Source of the DNA: Granulosicoccus sp047634635
GTDB taxonomy: Bacteria > Pseudomonadota > Gammaproteobacteria > Granulosicoccales > Granulosicoccaceae
Reading direction: 5' to 3'
NCBI GenBank assembly: GCA_047634635.1
Contig: JBLIIE010000008.1
Coordinates: 1 to 64,000 of the forward strand
DNA length: 64,000 nt
A model generated the notes under the pieces. The model was not told where the DNA came from, made no database searches, and was given only the letters and a program-made list of their open reading frames with translations. Position numbers and translations under genes: made by a program. The stretch's first letter is position 1. Every line of letters starts with the position of its first letter. Positions 35,376-44,600 of the stretch are shown here, piece after piece.

Positions 35376-37656
35376 ATACTTCGGTCTATGGTCTATTGCA
35401 AGGCTCTGTCTACTGTCGGTTGTTAGCATTGCAGCCAATCAGGCTCATGCGTTTTCTATTCATTACGATTTGACTCGATCAGATGCCATTAGGGTCTGTG
35501 ATCAACTGCTCTACAAAGGGCAAAAGGATCAGTCTACCGAGTGCTATCAAACCTTATTGGCTACTTCCAGTGGACTGGAGCAGGCGGATGCAGCGGCAGC
35601 TTTGGGTGATATCCGTCAGGCTAACCGCCTGTATCGCAATCTGTCCTCTGAGAGTTCTGACCCTGTAATAAAAACGCACTGGGCTAAGTTGTACCTGCAA
35701 ACACATCAGACCAGCGATGCTGAAGCTCTGTATCGGGAAGCACTGCTTTACGACCCACAGTATTTACCCGCTCGCTTGGGACTGGCTGCAGCGCAGTCGC
35801 AAGGCTTTGAAGGTCAAGCACGTCGAGACTTGTTTGAGATCACTGCTGAGCATCCCGGCAACGTGCATGCCCTTATATTGCTGGCCCGCATAGAGCTTGA
35901 GTTGCAGAACCTGGCAATTGCTCGTGGTTTACTGAATCGTGCTTTGGCAGAAGTCGAGTCTAAGAACTTTCCTCCGTTGGAAATATATGCGCTGCATGCC
36001 GGGGCAAATTTACTAGAGGATAAACCGCTCAAAGTCTGGATAGACCGAGCGTTGCAGTACAACTCCAACTATGGAAATGTCTACGCTATTCCAGCGCGTT
36101 ATTATATTATTACGTACCGCTATCGTGAGGCGGTTGATTTATACCAGCGGGCAGTGGCTATAGATCCAGATCTCGCTACAGCTCATCGTGATCTGGGTAT
36201 AAATCAGCTACGGATAAACAATATTTTTGCGGCCAGATACCATTTGCAACAGGCTTATGACAGGGACCCGTTTGATGTGCAAACGGTGAATACATTGCGT
36301 CTGCTCGATGGCATTGACGATATGCGCATCAGCTCCATCGACGTACCAAAGGCCGATGATCCTGACACCATAATTGGACGGGTATTAATTCGTCTGGATC
36401 GTGAGGATGCTGATGCCCTTGAACCCTATGTTATCGATCTAAGCATCAAGGCGGTACAGTTGTTCAGCGAGCGTTATGACTTTACTTTGCAAAGTCCGAT
36501 GATCGTTGAGCTGTATCATGATCACGACGACTTTGGTGTGCGCACAGTCAGTACGCCGGGCATTGGTTTGCTGGGCGTCACTTTCGGCTATCTCACCGCT
36601 ATGGATAGTCCCAAAGCAAGAGCTGCAGGTGATTTTCATTGGGGCAGCACTCTGTGGCACGAAATGGCGCATGTGTTCACACTTACCGCCACTAATCATC
36701 AATTGCCTCGTTGGTTTAGTGAAGGTTTGTCTGTTTATGAAGAATGGAATACCGGTCCACTACCTGATCGCGAATTGTCGATGGAAGTCCTAGGCGCTAT
36801 TCGCGCTGAAAAATTATTACCCATAGAACAGCTGGATCAAGGTTTCGTCCGGCCCAGCTATAACGGTCAGGTACAGGTGTCTTATATGCAGGCGGGTTTA
36901 ATTTGCGATTTCATCGCTAGCCGTTGGGGGCACGGTGCCTTGGTTAGCATGCTTAAATCGTTTGCGGCTAAAAAAGATACAGCAACGGCACTACTTGCTT
37001 CCATCGATATGGATACGTTGACCTTCGACAAGCTATTCGTAGATCATCTGAACAAAAAGTATGGAGTTGTTCTTGGTTCTCTGGACGATCTGCGTGCTGC
37101 AGAGCAACAGCTCGAGCGTGCAATCTTGCTGGAAGACTGGATTAGTGCTGAGGCGCTTTCGCGCGATCTGATAAGGCGTTATCCAGAGCGGGTCGGATCT
37201 GGGAATTCCTATTTTGCATTGGCTGATTCCTATCGATCGCAGGGCAATGAAAAAGACGCGTTAGAGACATTGCTGGCTTGGCATCAGCGTGGTGGGCATG
37301 ACCCTGACGTATTGGAAGAGCTTGTCATTGCACTAAGAGAAGCACAGCGTTTTGACGAAGCTGTGCCTGTTATGGAATCAATCAATTGGGTCATGCCCTA
37401 CAGCATAAATGTCCATCGATGGCTTGGTGAGCATTACTTGTCGGTCAACGAACCTGGCCTTGCTGAGCGTGAATTCAACGCTTTGCTTGGCTTGCAACAA
37501 GACTCGTCTGCTGTTGCTCATCTTGGCAAGGCTAGAGCGGCCATGCTTAACAGTGACCCTGACACCGCACGTAAACAGGTGTTGTATTCCCTGGAAAGCG
37601 CCCCTTTTTATCGACCTGCTCAGCAATTGTTGCTGAGACTATCTGCTGGAGAATGA
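35362..37656 (+). CDS. Secreted TPR-rich gluzincin-type metallopeptidase
   Basis: A 764-aa protein with a signal peptide (LCLLSVVSIAANQAHA). TPR-like repeats occupy roughly residues 25-320 (for example ADAAAALGDIRQANRLYRNL, YREAVDLYQRAVAIDPDLAT) and again the C-terminus. Between them lies a peptidase-MA-like domain with HEMAH at 433-437 and the probable third zinc ligand in RWFSEGLSVYEEW (E454), so the active site looks intact. ATG 35362 is chosen because GGAG precedes it; it overlaps the caspase-like gene by 14 bp. It probably acts in the periplasm on cell-envelope proteins; the substrate is unknown. Confidence 0.78.
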   Translation: MLRAKYFGLWSIARLCLLSVVSIAANQAHAFSIHYDLTRSDAIRVCDQLLYKGQKDQSTECYQTLLATSSGLEQADAAAALGDIRQANRLYRNLSSESSDPVIKTHWAKLYLQTHQTSDAEALYREALLYDPQYLPARLGLAAAQSQGFEGQARRDLFEITAEHPGNVHALILLARIELELQNLAIARGLLNRALAEVESKNFPPLEIYALHAGANLLEDKPLKVWIDRALQYNSNYGNVYAIPARYYIITYRYREAVDLYQRAVAIDPDLATAHRDLGINQLRINNIFAARYHLQQAYDRDPFDVQTVNTLRLLDGIDDMRISSIDVPKADDPDTIIGRVLIRLDREDADALEPYVIDLSIKAVQLFSERYDFTLQSPMIVELYHDHDDFGVRTVSTPGIGLLGVTFGYLTAMDSPKARAAGDFHWGSTLWHEMAHVFTLTATNHQLPRWFSEGLSVYEEWNTGPLPDRELSMEVLGAIRAEKLLPIEQLDQGFVRPSYNGQVQVSYMQAGLICDFIASRWGHGALVSMLKSFAAKKDTATALLASIDMDTLTFDKLFVDHLNKKYGVVLGSLDDLRAAEQQLERAILLEDWISAEALSRDLIRRYPERVGSGNSYFALADSYRSQGNEKDALETLLAWHQRGGHDPDVLEELVIALREAQRFDEAVPVMESINWVMPYSINVHRWLGEHYLSVNEPGLAEREFNALLGLQQDSSAVAHLGKARAAMLNSDPDTARKQVLYSLESAPFYRPAQQLLLRLSAGE

Positions 37657-37657
37657 C

Positions 37658-38668
37658 GTGAGCGACTCTACGTTCGACAACGCTAATACAGCGCAGCTTG
37701 TGAGTGATTTTCGTGATGTCACACAACGGCTGCGTAGTGAGGTGGGTCGAGTCATCGTTGGCCAGGATGAAGTGGTCGAACATCTGCTGATAACGCTACT
37801 AGTCGGTGGTCATTGTCTGGTTACCGGAATGCCGGGTACTGCTAAAACACTGCTTGTTCGTACCCTGGCGGATGCGCTGGGATTACAATTTGATCGGATT
37901 CAGTTTACGCCGGACCTTATGCCCACCGATATCACGGGCACCGATATCATCGAAGAGGAAGATAGTGGGAAACGTTCCTGGCGTTTTATTCCTGGCCCAA
38001 TTTTCACCAATGTTCTTTTAGCTGACGAGATCAATCGCACGCCGCCAAAGACGCAGGCTGCCTTGCTGGAGGCGATGCAGGAATATACGGCTACAGTGCG
38101 TGGAACACAACATGTCATCGACAAGCCGTTCTTCGTACTGGCTACCCAGAATCCACTGGAGTTGGAAGGAACCTACCCATTGCCTGAAGCACAGCTAGAT
38201 CGGTTTCTGTTCAACATTGTCCTGGGCTATCTGTCCCTGGAAGATGAGCTGAAGGTTGTTGAGCGGTTCACCACTGATTCGCCTCCCGCACCGGTTGTTG
38301 CTTGTACCAATCCTGCACAAATATTGGCATTTCAATCGTTAACGCGGCAGGTCCCTGTCAGTCGAAAAGTCGGTCGCTATGCCGTTGAGCTTGTTAGGGC
38401 AACTCGCCCCGACGATCCTGCTGCTTCCCAAAAAGTTAAGCAATACGTGAAGTTTGGAGCGTCTGTTCGTGCCGCCTTATTCATCACGTTAGCGGCCAAA
38501 GCCCGCGCATTGATGGCGGGTCGATATCACGTGACTACGGACGACATCGATGTACTGGCAGCCCCTGTTTTACGACATCGCGTCATGCTTAACTATTTTG
38601 CCGAAGCCGATGGCGTTGACATAGATGACGTCCTGCGTGATGTTGTTGACAGTCGATCAGCGGCCTGA
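37658..38668 (+). CDS. MoxR family AAA+ ATPase
   Basis: A 336-aa cytoplasmic AAA+ ATPase. Walker A is GMPGTAKTLLV (near residue 58), Walker B LLADEINRTPPKTQAALLEAM, and sensor 1 FVLATQNPLELEGTYPLPEAQLDRF. The C-terminal lid contains GRYHVTTDDIDVLAAPVLRHR. MoxR ATPases act as chaperones that mature or activate metal-dependent complexes together with vWA partners; the partner is usually the adjacent DUF58 protein. The start is GTG, one base after the preceding stop. Confidence 0.92.
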   Translation: MSDSTFDNANTAQLVSDFRDVTQRLRSEVGRVIVGQDEVVEHLLITLLVGGHCLVTGMPGTAKTLLVRTLADALGLQFDRIQFTPDLMPTDITGTDIIEEEDSGKRSWRFIPGPIFTNVLLADEINRTPPKTQAALLEAMQEYTATVRGTQHVIDKPFFVLATQNPLELEGTYPLPEAQLDRFLFNIVLGYLSLEDELKVVERFTTDSPPAPVVACTNPAQILAFQSLTRQVPVSRKVGRYAVELVRATRPDDPAASQKVKQYVKFGASVRAALFITLAAKARALMAGRYHVTTDDIDVLAAPVLRHRVMLNYFAEADGVDIDDVLRDVVDSRSAA

Positions 38669-38720
38669 TTCCATGCGTTGTCAAAATAATCCAAACGTCA
38701 ACAGGTACTGGCGCTAAGTC

Positions 38721-39620
38721 ATGGCTACCCAGATAGCTAACCGCCTGCTAAAGCCTGAGGTGCTTGCGCGCCTGGGTTCTCTCGAATTGATAGCTCGTAC
38801 GGTTGTCGATGGAGTCAGCACGGGCTTGCATCGCTCACCGCATTTTGGATTTAGCCAGGAGTTCGAGGAGTATCGAGCTTATAACGAAGGTGATGACCTT
38901 CGGTATGTAGATTGGAATGTTTATGCTCGCACCGATAGAACGTACATAAAACGTTTTCAAGGTGAGACTAATATGTCGGTCACCTTACTTCTCGATACCA
39001 GTAAGTCCATGGCCTTTGGTACACCCGTGCAAAAACTGGATCAAGCCTTGTTTCTAGTAGCCTCCCTGGCGTACATGGCGCGTAAACAGCACGATGCACT
39101 GGGTTTGGTGATTTTTGATGAAAAGGTCCAGCACTACCTTGCACCTTCCGCTCGACCTGATGCGCTAGTTCGGCTGTTAGGGTTGCTTGAAACAACAGAG
39201 GCAGGTTCAGGAACCGACATTTTAGAGGCGTTAACAACCTTGCGTGCCAGTATGACAAGAAGAGGCTTGGTCGTGGTTGTTTCTGATTTTTACGCGAATG
39301 CAGATGACTTACTAGAAGCCTTGCAACCGTTGTCGCATGCTGGACAAGATCTGGCATTATTTCATCTTGTGAGCCCAGAAGAAATTCAGCCGTCACTAAA
39401 ACGCACCAGTGCTTTACGCGATCTGGAAACTGATAAGTCAGTTGTTGTGGCTCCTGAATATTTGGCTGACAGTTATCCAGCCAAATTCAAAGCACACTGC
39501 GAATCTATTGAGAGCACTTGTCGTAGAGTGGGAGCAGACTACACACAAGTGAGCACGGCTGAACCGTTGGATGCTGCGTTGCAAGGCTACCTGCGTTTTA
39601 GAGCGAGGCGCGGACGATGA
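38721..39620 (+). CDS. DUF58 domain protein with vWA metal site
   Basis: A 299-aa protein expected to be the cytoplasmic partner of the MoxR ATPase. HFGFSQEFEEYRAYNEGDDLRYVDWNVYARTDR is the DUF58 core (quoted here as two adjoining parts: HFGFSQEFEEYRAYNEG and DDLRYVDWNVYAR), and LLLDTSKSM at about 89-97 is the vWA MIDAS motif. No membrane helix is visible. The stop overlaps the next gene start by four bases (ATGA), implying tight stoichiometric expression with the BatA-like protein. Confidence 0.85.
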   Translation: MATQIANRLLKPEVLARLGSLELIARTVVDGVSTGLHRSPHFGFSQEFEEYRAYNEGDDLRYVDWNVYARTDRTYIKRFQGETNMSVTLLLDTSKSMAFGTPVQKLDQALFLVASLAYMARKQHDALGLVIFDEKVQHYLAPSARPDALVRLLGLLETTEAGSGTDILEALTTLRASMTRRGLVVVVSDFYANADDLLEALQPLSHAGQDLALFHLVSPEEIQPSLKRTSALRDLETDKSVVVAPEYLADSYPAKFKAHCESIESTCRRVGADYTQVSTAEPLDAALQGYLRFRARRGR

Positions 39621-41620
39621 GTCTTTTATTTCCTGCATACCTTCTTGGGCTTCTTGGGCTACTACTGCCTTGGGTTTTGCATCGCTTCAGCGATCAAAAA
39701 CCCGAGGAGCAGTTCTTTCCCTCAGACAGATTTCTGGAAGAGACCAAACCGCCAGTCTCCAGAACACGAACGCTTAAATACCGTGCGTTGATGGTCATTC
39801 GAATGTTGTCCGTATTGCTGCTTTGTTTCTTGTTTGCACAGCCTTGGATGGATAACGCCGTAGAGACCGGTGATACCAAAATGCATCATATTATTGCTGT
39901 AGATTTATCACTTTCCATGCACGCTGATGATAGGTGGGAAAAAGCCATGGAAAAGGGACGTGAGTTGATTGATCAATATGGTGAGGGTAGTAGTATTGAA
40001 CTAGTAGGATTTGATCAGGCACTTGTCCGAATTGCTGATAATACGATTTCAAAAGTTGATCTTGTGCAGGGCTTAGCTACCATGCGGCCTGGATATGTTG
40101 CTGCAGATTACGGCGTATTGATGCAGCGATTGAACAAGCTAGCCGCTGAACGCAGTGAGCCGGTAAAAATCTGGATTATCACCGATCAACAACGTAGTGC
40201 GATGCCGGCACAACGTAATGCGTTGTATGCGCCAGAAGTCTTTGACTTTGAGCTTGTGCCTACAGTTTCGGAGTCGCAGCGTAATGTACATTTACGCGCA
40301 TATGCCCGCAGTGACGATGGTGTAAATGTACGAATTTCTGTGCAGCTGACAGCTAGTGTTTCTGAAGTTGCCAATAACGTCTCGGCAGATTCTGCAAATG
40401 AATTATTACAAAGCACTGTGACGATCAGTTTTAATGAAAAAGTGTTGGCACAACGTGTCGTCGGTATCACCGCATCCGGTGTGGAAGCTGTGGTTTTTGA
40501 TAACCTGATCATGCCGCCTGGGGATAAACCGGTCCTAATCGTTAGTGTTGAGGAAAATGATGCACTGATGCTGGATAATAGTGTGTCGGTTGTTATAAAT
40601 CAGGCCAACCCCACAAAGGTCGCATCACTTCAAACTGATAATTCGGCATCTGCTGATGCTTTAGTATTTATTACAACTGCACTGGAAACAGACTCTCAAG
40701 CAAGTGTAATCACTATTTCGGGTACGGCTGAACGGATTGCACCAGCAGTGCTTCATCTGGTTAGTGGACGTGATCTGTCTCAGAATTCATTGGATCTGGA
40801 TATCCGACAATTCGTGGATGAAGGTAAAAATGCGTTGGTGTTTTCGAGTAATAATGCGTCTAGCACCGCAGCTCCTCTGATGCAAGGAACTGAGGTTGGG
40901 CTTGTCGATGAATCTCATCCCATGGCCTTGGGAGATCTTGAATGGTATGGAACAGAATTTTATGATGTTCCAAACATCACTCTTGAAGAGGGTGATCGAA
41001 TTCTGCTTGAAACCACACAGAGGCAGGTGATTCTGGTTGAACGACAAACACCCAAAGGACGAATTCTGCTGCTTAATGACCGACTCGATGGACAGAGCAG
41101 TAATTTGCCTTTCCAGCCTGCTTTTGTGGCGCTAATGAAATCTATCGTTGATTACTTCGACACGAGCACCGCTTTGCCTGATCTGTTAACCGCTGGAGAG
41201 CGGTTACTGATTTCAGGTAATGTCCAGTTGTTGGACCCTGATAACAACTCTCTATTGTCGCTCGATGAAAGCGAGCGTCTGGGTGGCATTGCCTTGAGTC
41301 GGCCTGGCTTGTACAAGGTGATCGGATTGCGTGGTTCGCATATTGTAAATGTTCAACTTGACACAAATGAAGCTGATTTAACACTCGCCTCTGACGATGC
41401 CTTGAATAACTGGCGCAAAAGATTTGACGATAAAGAAGATGTTGCGTTGATTGATTCGACTCAGGAATTATCCAGTAGTAAAGCATCAATGCTTGATTCT
41501 CAAGCACAACGTTCGCGCTCCAGATTATGGCTGTGGTTGTTACCTGTTCTGGCAGGTGCGTTGTTAGTCGAAACCTTGTTGGCAAATCGCCGACTGGATG
41601 TCAGGAGGGACGGATCATGA
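39617..41620 (+). CDS. BatA-like membrane vWA protein
   Basis: A 667-aa protein starting with the aerotolerance (BatA) N-terminal domain: helix LLFPAYLLGLLGLLLPWVLHRF followed by QFFPSDRFLEETKPPVSRTR. A second helix is IRMLSVLLLCFLFAQPW. The vWA MIDAS motif DLSLS lies at about 96-100. A long periplasmic region ends in a third helix, LWLWLLPVLAGALLVETLL. Bat proteins are associated with oxidative and envelope stress in Bacteroides, but no function is proven for this subtype. The stop overlaps the DUF4175 start (ATGA). Confidence 0.82.
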   Translation: MSLLFPAYLLGLLGLLLPWVLHRFSDQKPEEQFFPSDRFLEETKPPVSRTRTLKYRALMVIRMLSVLLLCFLFAQPWMDNAVETGDTKMHHIIAVDLSLSMHADDRWEKAMEKGRELIDQYGEGSSIELVGFDQALVRIADNTISKVDLVQGLATMRPGYVAADYGVLMQRLNKLAAERSEPVKIWIITDQQRSAMPAQRNALYAPEVFDFELVPTVSESQRNVHLRAYARSDDGVNVRISVQLTASVSEVANNVSADSANELLQSTVTISFNEKVLAQRVVGITASGVEAVVFDNLIMPPGDKPVLIVSVEENDALMLDNSVSVVINQANPTKVASLQTDNSASADALVFITTALETDSQASVITISGTAERIAPAVLHLVSGRDLSQNSLDLDIRQFVDEGKNALVFSSNNASSTAAPLMQGTEVGLVDESHPMALGDLEWYGTEFYDVPNITLEEGDRILLETTQRQVILVERQTPKGRILLLNDRLDGQSSNLPFQPAFVALMKSIVDYFDTSTALPDLLTAGERLLISGNVQLLDPDNNSLLSLDESERLGGIALSRPGLYKVIGLRGSHIVNVQLDTNEADLTLASDDALNNWRKRFDDKEDVALIDSTQELSSSKASMLDSQAQRSRSRLWLWLLPVLAGALLVETLLANRRLDVRRDGS

Positions 41621-44600
41621 GCTCATCTGATACAGCAATAACCCGATTTGGCAAGTACATTGCACGAGCGCGCAGACGTGAGTCCACACGCTTTGTGTTT
41701 AGTTTCATAGCGTATTTATTGCTTGCTTTGGTTCTTATTACAGGGGTCGGTACCTGGTCTGGTCTCATCAGAGGCTTTACGCCTGAATTAACCGGCGGTA
41801 CTCGCATTGTCATGTTGGTCGCCGCCTTGCTTTCTATCTTGCTACTTCTTTGGAGACCGCTTAGGGCGTTGAGTCGCGATCGAGGGGCCTCGTTGATTGA
41901 ACGCTCTGATACTGCATTTGACGGGCGGGTCTATACCTTTCTGGATACGCGAGCAAAGAATTCTGCACAACCGTTTCTGCACCTGCTTGCTCGAGATGCA
42001 CTTTCTGTTTCCAAACGGGTGCCGCTGAGCCGAATAGTACCCACTACGGCCATTATGTTGCCGCTGCTGTTTATCGCCGCCATGGTCGCAGGAATGTTCG
42101 CCTTCAACCAGTTTGCACCAACGCCTATGCGTAATGCAGCCATGCATATCTGGTGGGGTTGGCAAGATCCTTCTCTGGTTGAATTGCGCAATATCACAGT
42201 GTCTCCGGGTGACATTGAGCTATTGGCTGGAGAAGATCTGGATCTTGAAATTGCTCTGATAGGTTTTTCGCGAGAAGAAGTGATTCTTCATGCACGCAGC
42301 ATTGGGCAAGAATGGCAGACAACCCGTATAGGGCGTTCACCTGATGAGCAGTTCAGATTTACACTGTTTCGTGTGAACGAGGCGATGGAGTACTACGTTG
42401 CTGCGGCTTATTCACAAAGCGAAACCTATGCAGTGTCTGTTATTCAACCGGCTCGACTTGAGCGCATTGATGCGCGACACGAGTACCCCGAATGGACTCG
42501 ACGCGAGCCACTGTTACGCGAAGATGTCGGTGATGTAAGCGGGGTGAAAAACACGCGGATTGAATTGTCGTTTGTTCTGGATCGCGAACTGCAGGATGGC
42601 ACTTTGCGTCTCGGTGAGAAACTGGTCGATTTAGAGCTTGTCGGTCAATTAGACACTGCCAACACAGTTGATTATCGAACCACTCTTATTGTTTCTAATG
42701 ACACAGAGTACCAGTTGTTGGATCGGATGCTTGACCGATTGGTGCCCATTAGTGCAAAGCACGCGGTCATTGTTCGTGGCGATGAAGCACCGAGCGTGAC
42801 ATGGATTAAACCAGGCAGAGACGTAACTGCCTCGCCGATTGAGGAAGTTACCATTCAGGTCGAGGCCAGTGACGATTTCGCTATCGAATCTATCGACTTG
42901 ATGTACTCGGTCAATGCTGGAGATTGGCAGTCTGTGTCGCTACCTGTAAATGATGTAGCCGAATACGTTTTCTACCTTGAAGCTTTGGGTGATTCTGTTG
43001 AAAATGTTGAGCTGAATTCTGATTCCGCTGATCCAAACAACGTTCCAGATGCATTAAGCGGCGTGCCAATGCAACCTGGTGATCTCATTAGTTACTATGT
43101 GCGAGTCAGAGATCATGACAGTTTTGTAGAAACAGACATGATGTTGGTTGATGTGCGACCTTTTGAGCGTCGCTTCTCGGATGGTCAAGGCGGTGCTGGA
43201 GGTGGGGGTGGAGCTGCCAACGAAGGTCGAGAAATTTCACGTCGACAAAAGGAGATTCTACTAGCCACTTGGAATCTTCAGCGAAGTGCGGAAGCGGCAG
43301 GCGGGACGTTAGTTGGGCAGGAAGACAATGCAAGGTTGTTATCCGATTTACAGGTAACGCTCGCGGAACAGGCCAGGACATTGGCAGATAGATCAGAAGC
43401 GCGTGAGCTTGTGCAGCAAGGTGAGAAAATTCGCCAGTTCGTTAATTACTTGCGTGAGGCAGCTGAGCAAATGGCACCCTCTGCGGCGGCTCTCTCAGAG
43501 CTTGCTTTCAGTGATGCCATTCAGCCGCAACAGAAAGCGCTTCAGTTGTTGCAAAGGGCTGAGGCGTTGTTTGCTGATATTCAAATGACCCAGCCTGATG
43601 AGCAAGGTGGCGGCGGTCAGCAAGCAGGTCAGGATATGGCTGAAATGTTTGAACTTGAAATGGATCTTGAAAGAAATCAATACGAGCAGCCAGACCGAGG
43701 TGGGAACAGCGCTGGTGGAGGACAGGAGCTAGATGACATATTTGATCGATTGGAAGAGCTTGCACGGCGCCAAGAGGCACTAGCTGAGGCTGCCCAACAA
43801 CAAAGAGAGCTGACTCGCGAAGAGAAATGGCAACAACAACAACTGAATCGGGAACTACAACAGTTGCAACTCGATTTGGAGGAGTTGCAGGAACAGGCTG
43901 CCAATGCGGAGGGGGGGGAAGCTGAGGCTGTGGAACAGGCAGCGAACGCCTTGTCAGAGCAGATCCAACGTGCACGCGATGCCTTGGAGGATGCCACTGA
44001 TGAAGCTGAGCAAGCTGATAACGGAAGCACACAGGAACAACAGGCTAGCTCCGAGAATGGGACTGAGCGCGGGGCCAATTCTGAGTCTGGAGATCAGAAC
44101 GCTGAATCTTCAGATATAGATGCTCAGAATAGTGAGCAAAAAGCTGAAAATGCAACTAATGAAGCAAACTCTACTGGTGAAAGCGAGTCTCTTCAGACCG
44201 CTAATGAAGCGTTGCAAGATGCGTTGTCGGACCTAGGTGATGCCAGAACACAACAGCTTGTGACAAGTCTAGAAAAGGCTCTAGAAGATTCCAACATTAT
44301 ATTGGATCAACAACGCACACTGGAAAGTGAGCTACGTGAATCTGTGGCTTTGGCTCGACGTTCGATTGAAAGTGGCATCATGGCACCTGAATCCACGTTT
44401 GAGGAGATGCTTGGTCTGGAGGATCGCAAGCGGCAACTTCGACGTGATCTTGATAGTGTGCGTGGGGACGTTGATCAGCTAGTGCAGCGATTTGGCGCGC
44501 AGGCACCCTCAACTCGAACAGCGTTAGTCAAAGCGATAGATAGACTTAAAGAGTCACGCGTCGCCGATCTATTGGAAAATGCGGCCGACTCGTTGAGCTT

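Noticed and set aside
43508..44032. A 174-codon minus-strand ORF, and a 133-codon one overlapping it, inside the DUF4175 gene
   Set aside because: Their composition (Pro/His/Gln or Ser/Cys runs) reflects the Gln/Glu-rich coding strand; the plus-strand gene has a strong ribosome binding site and family match.
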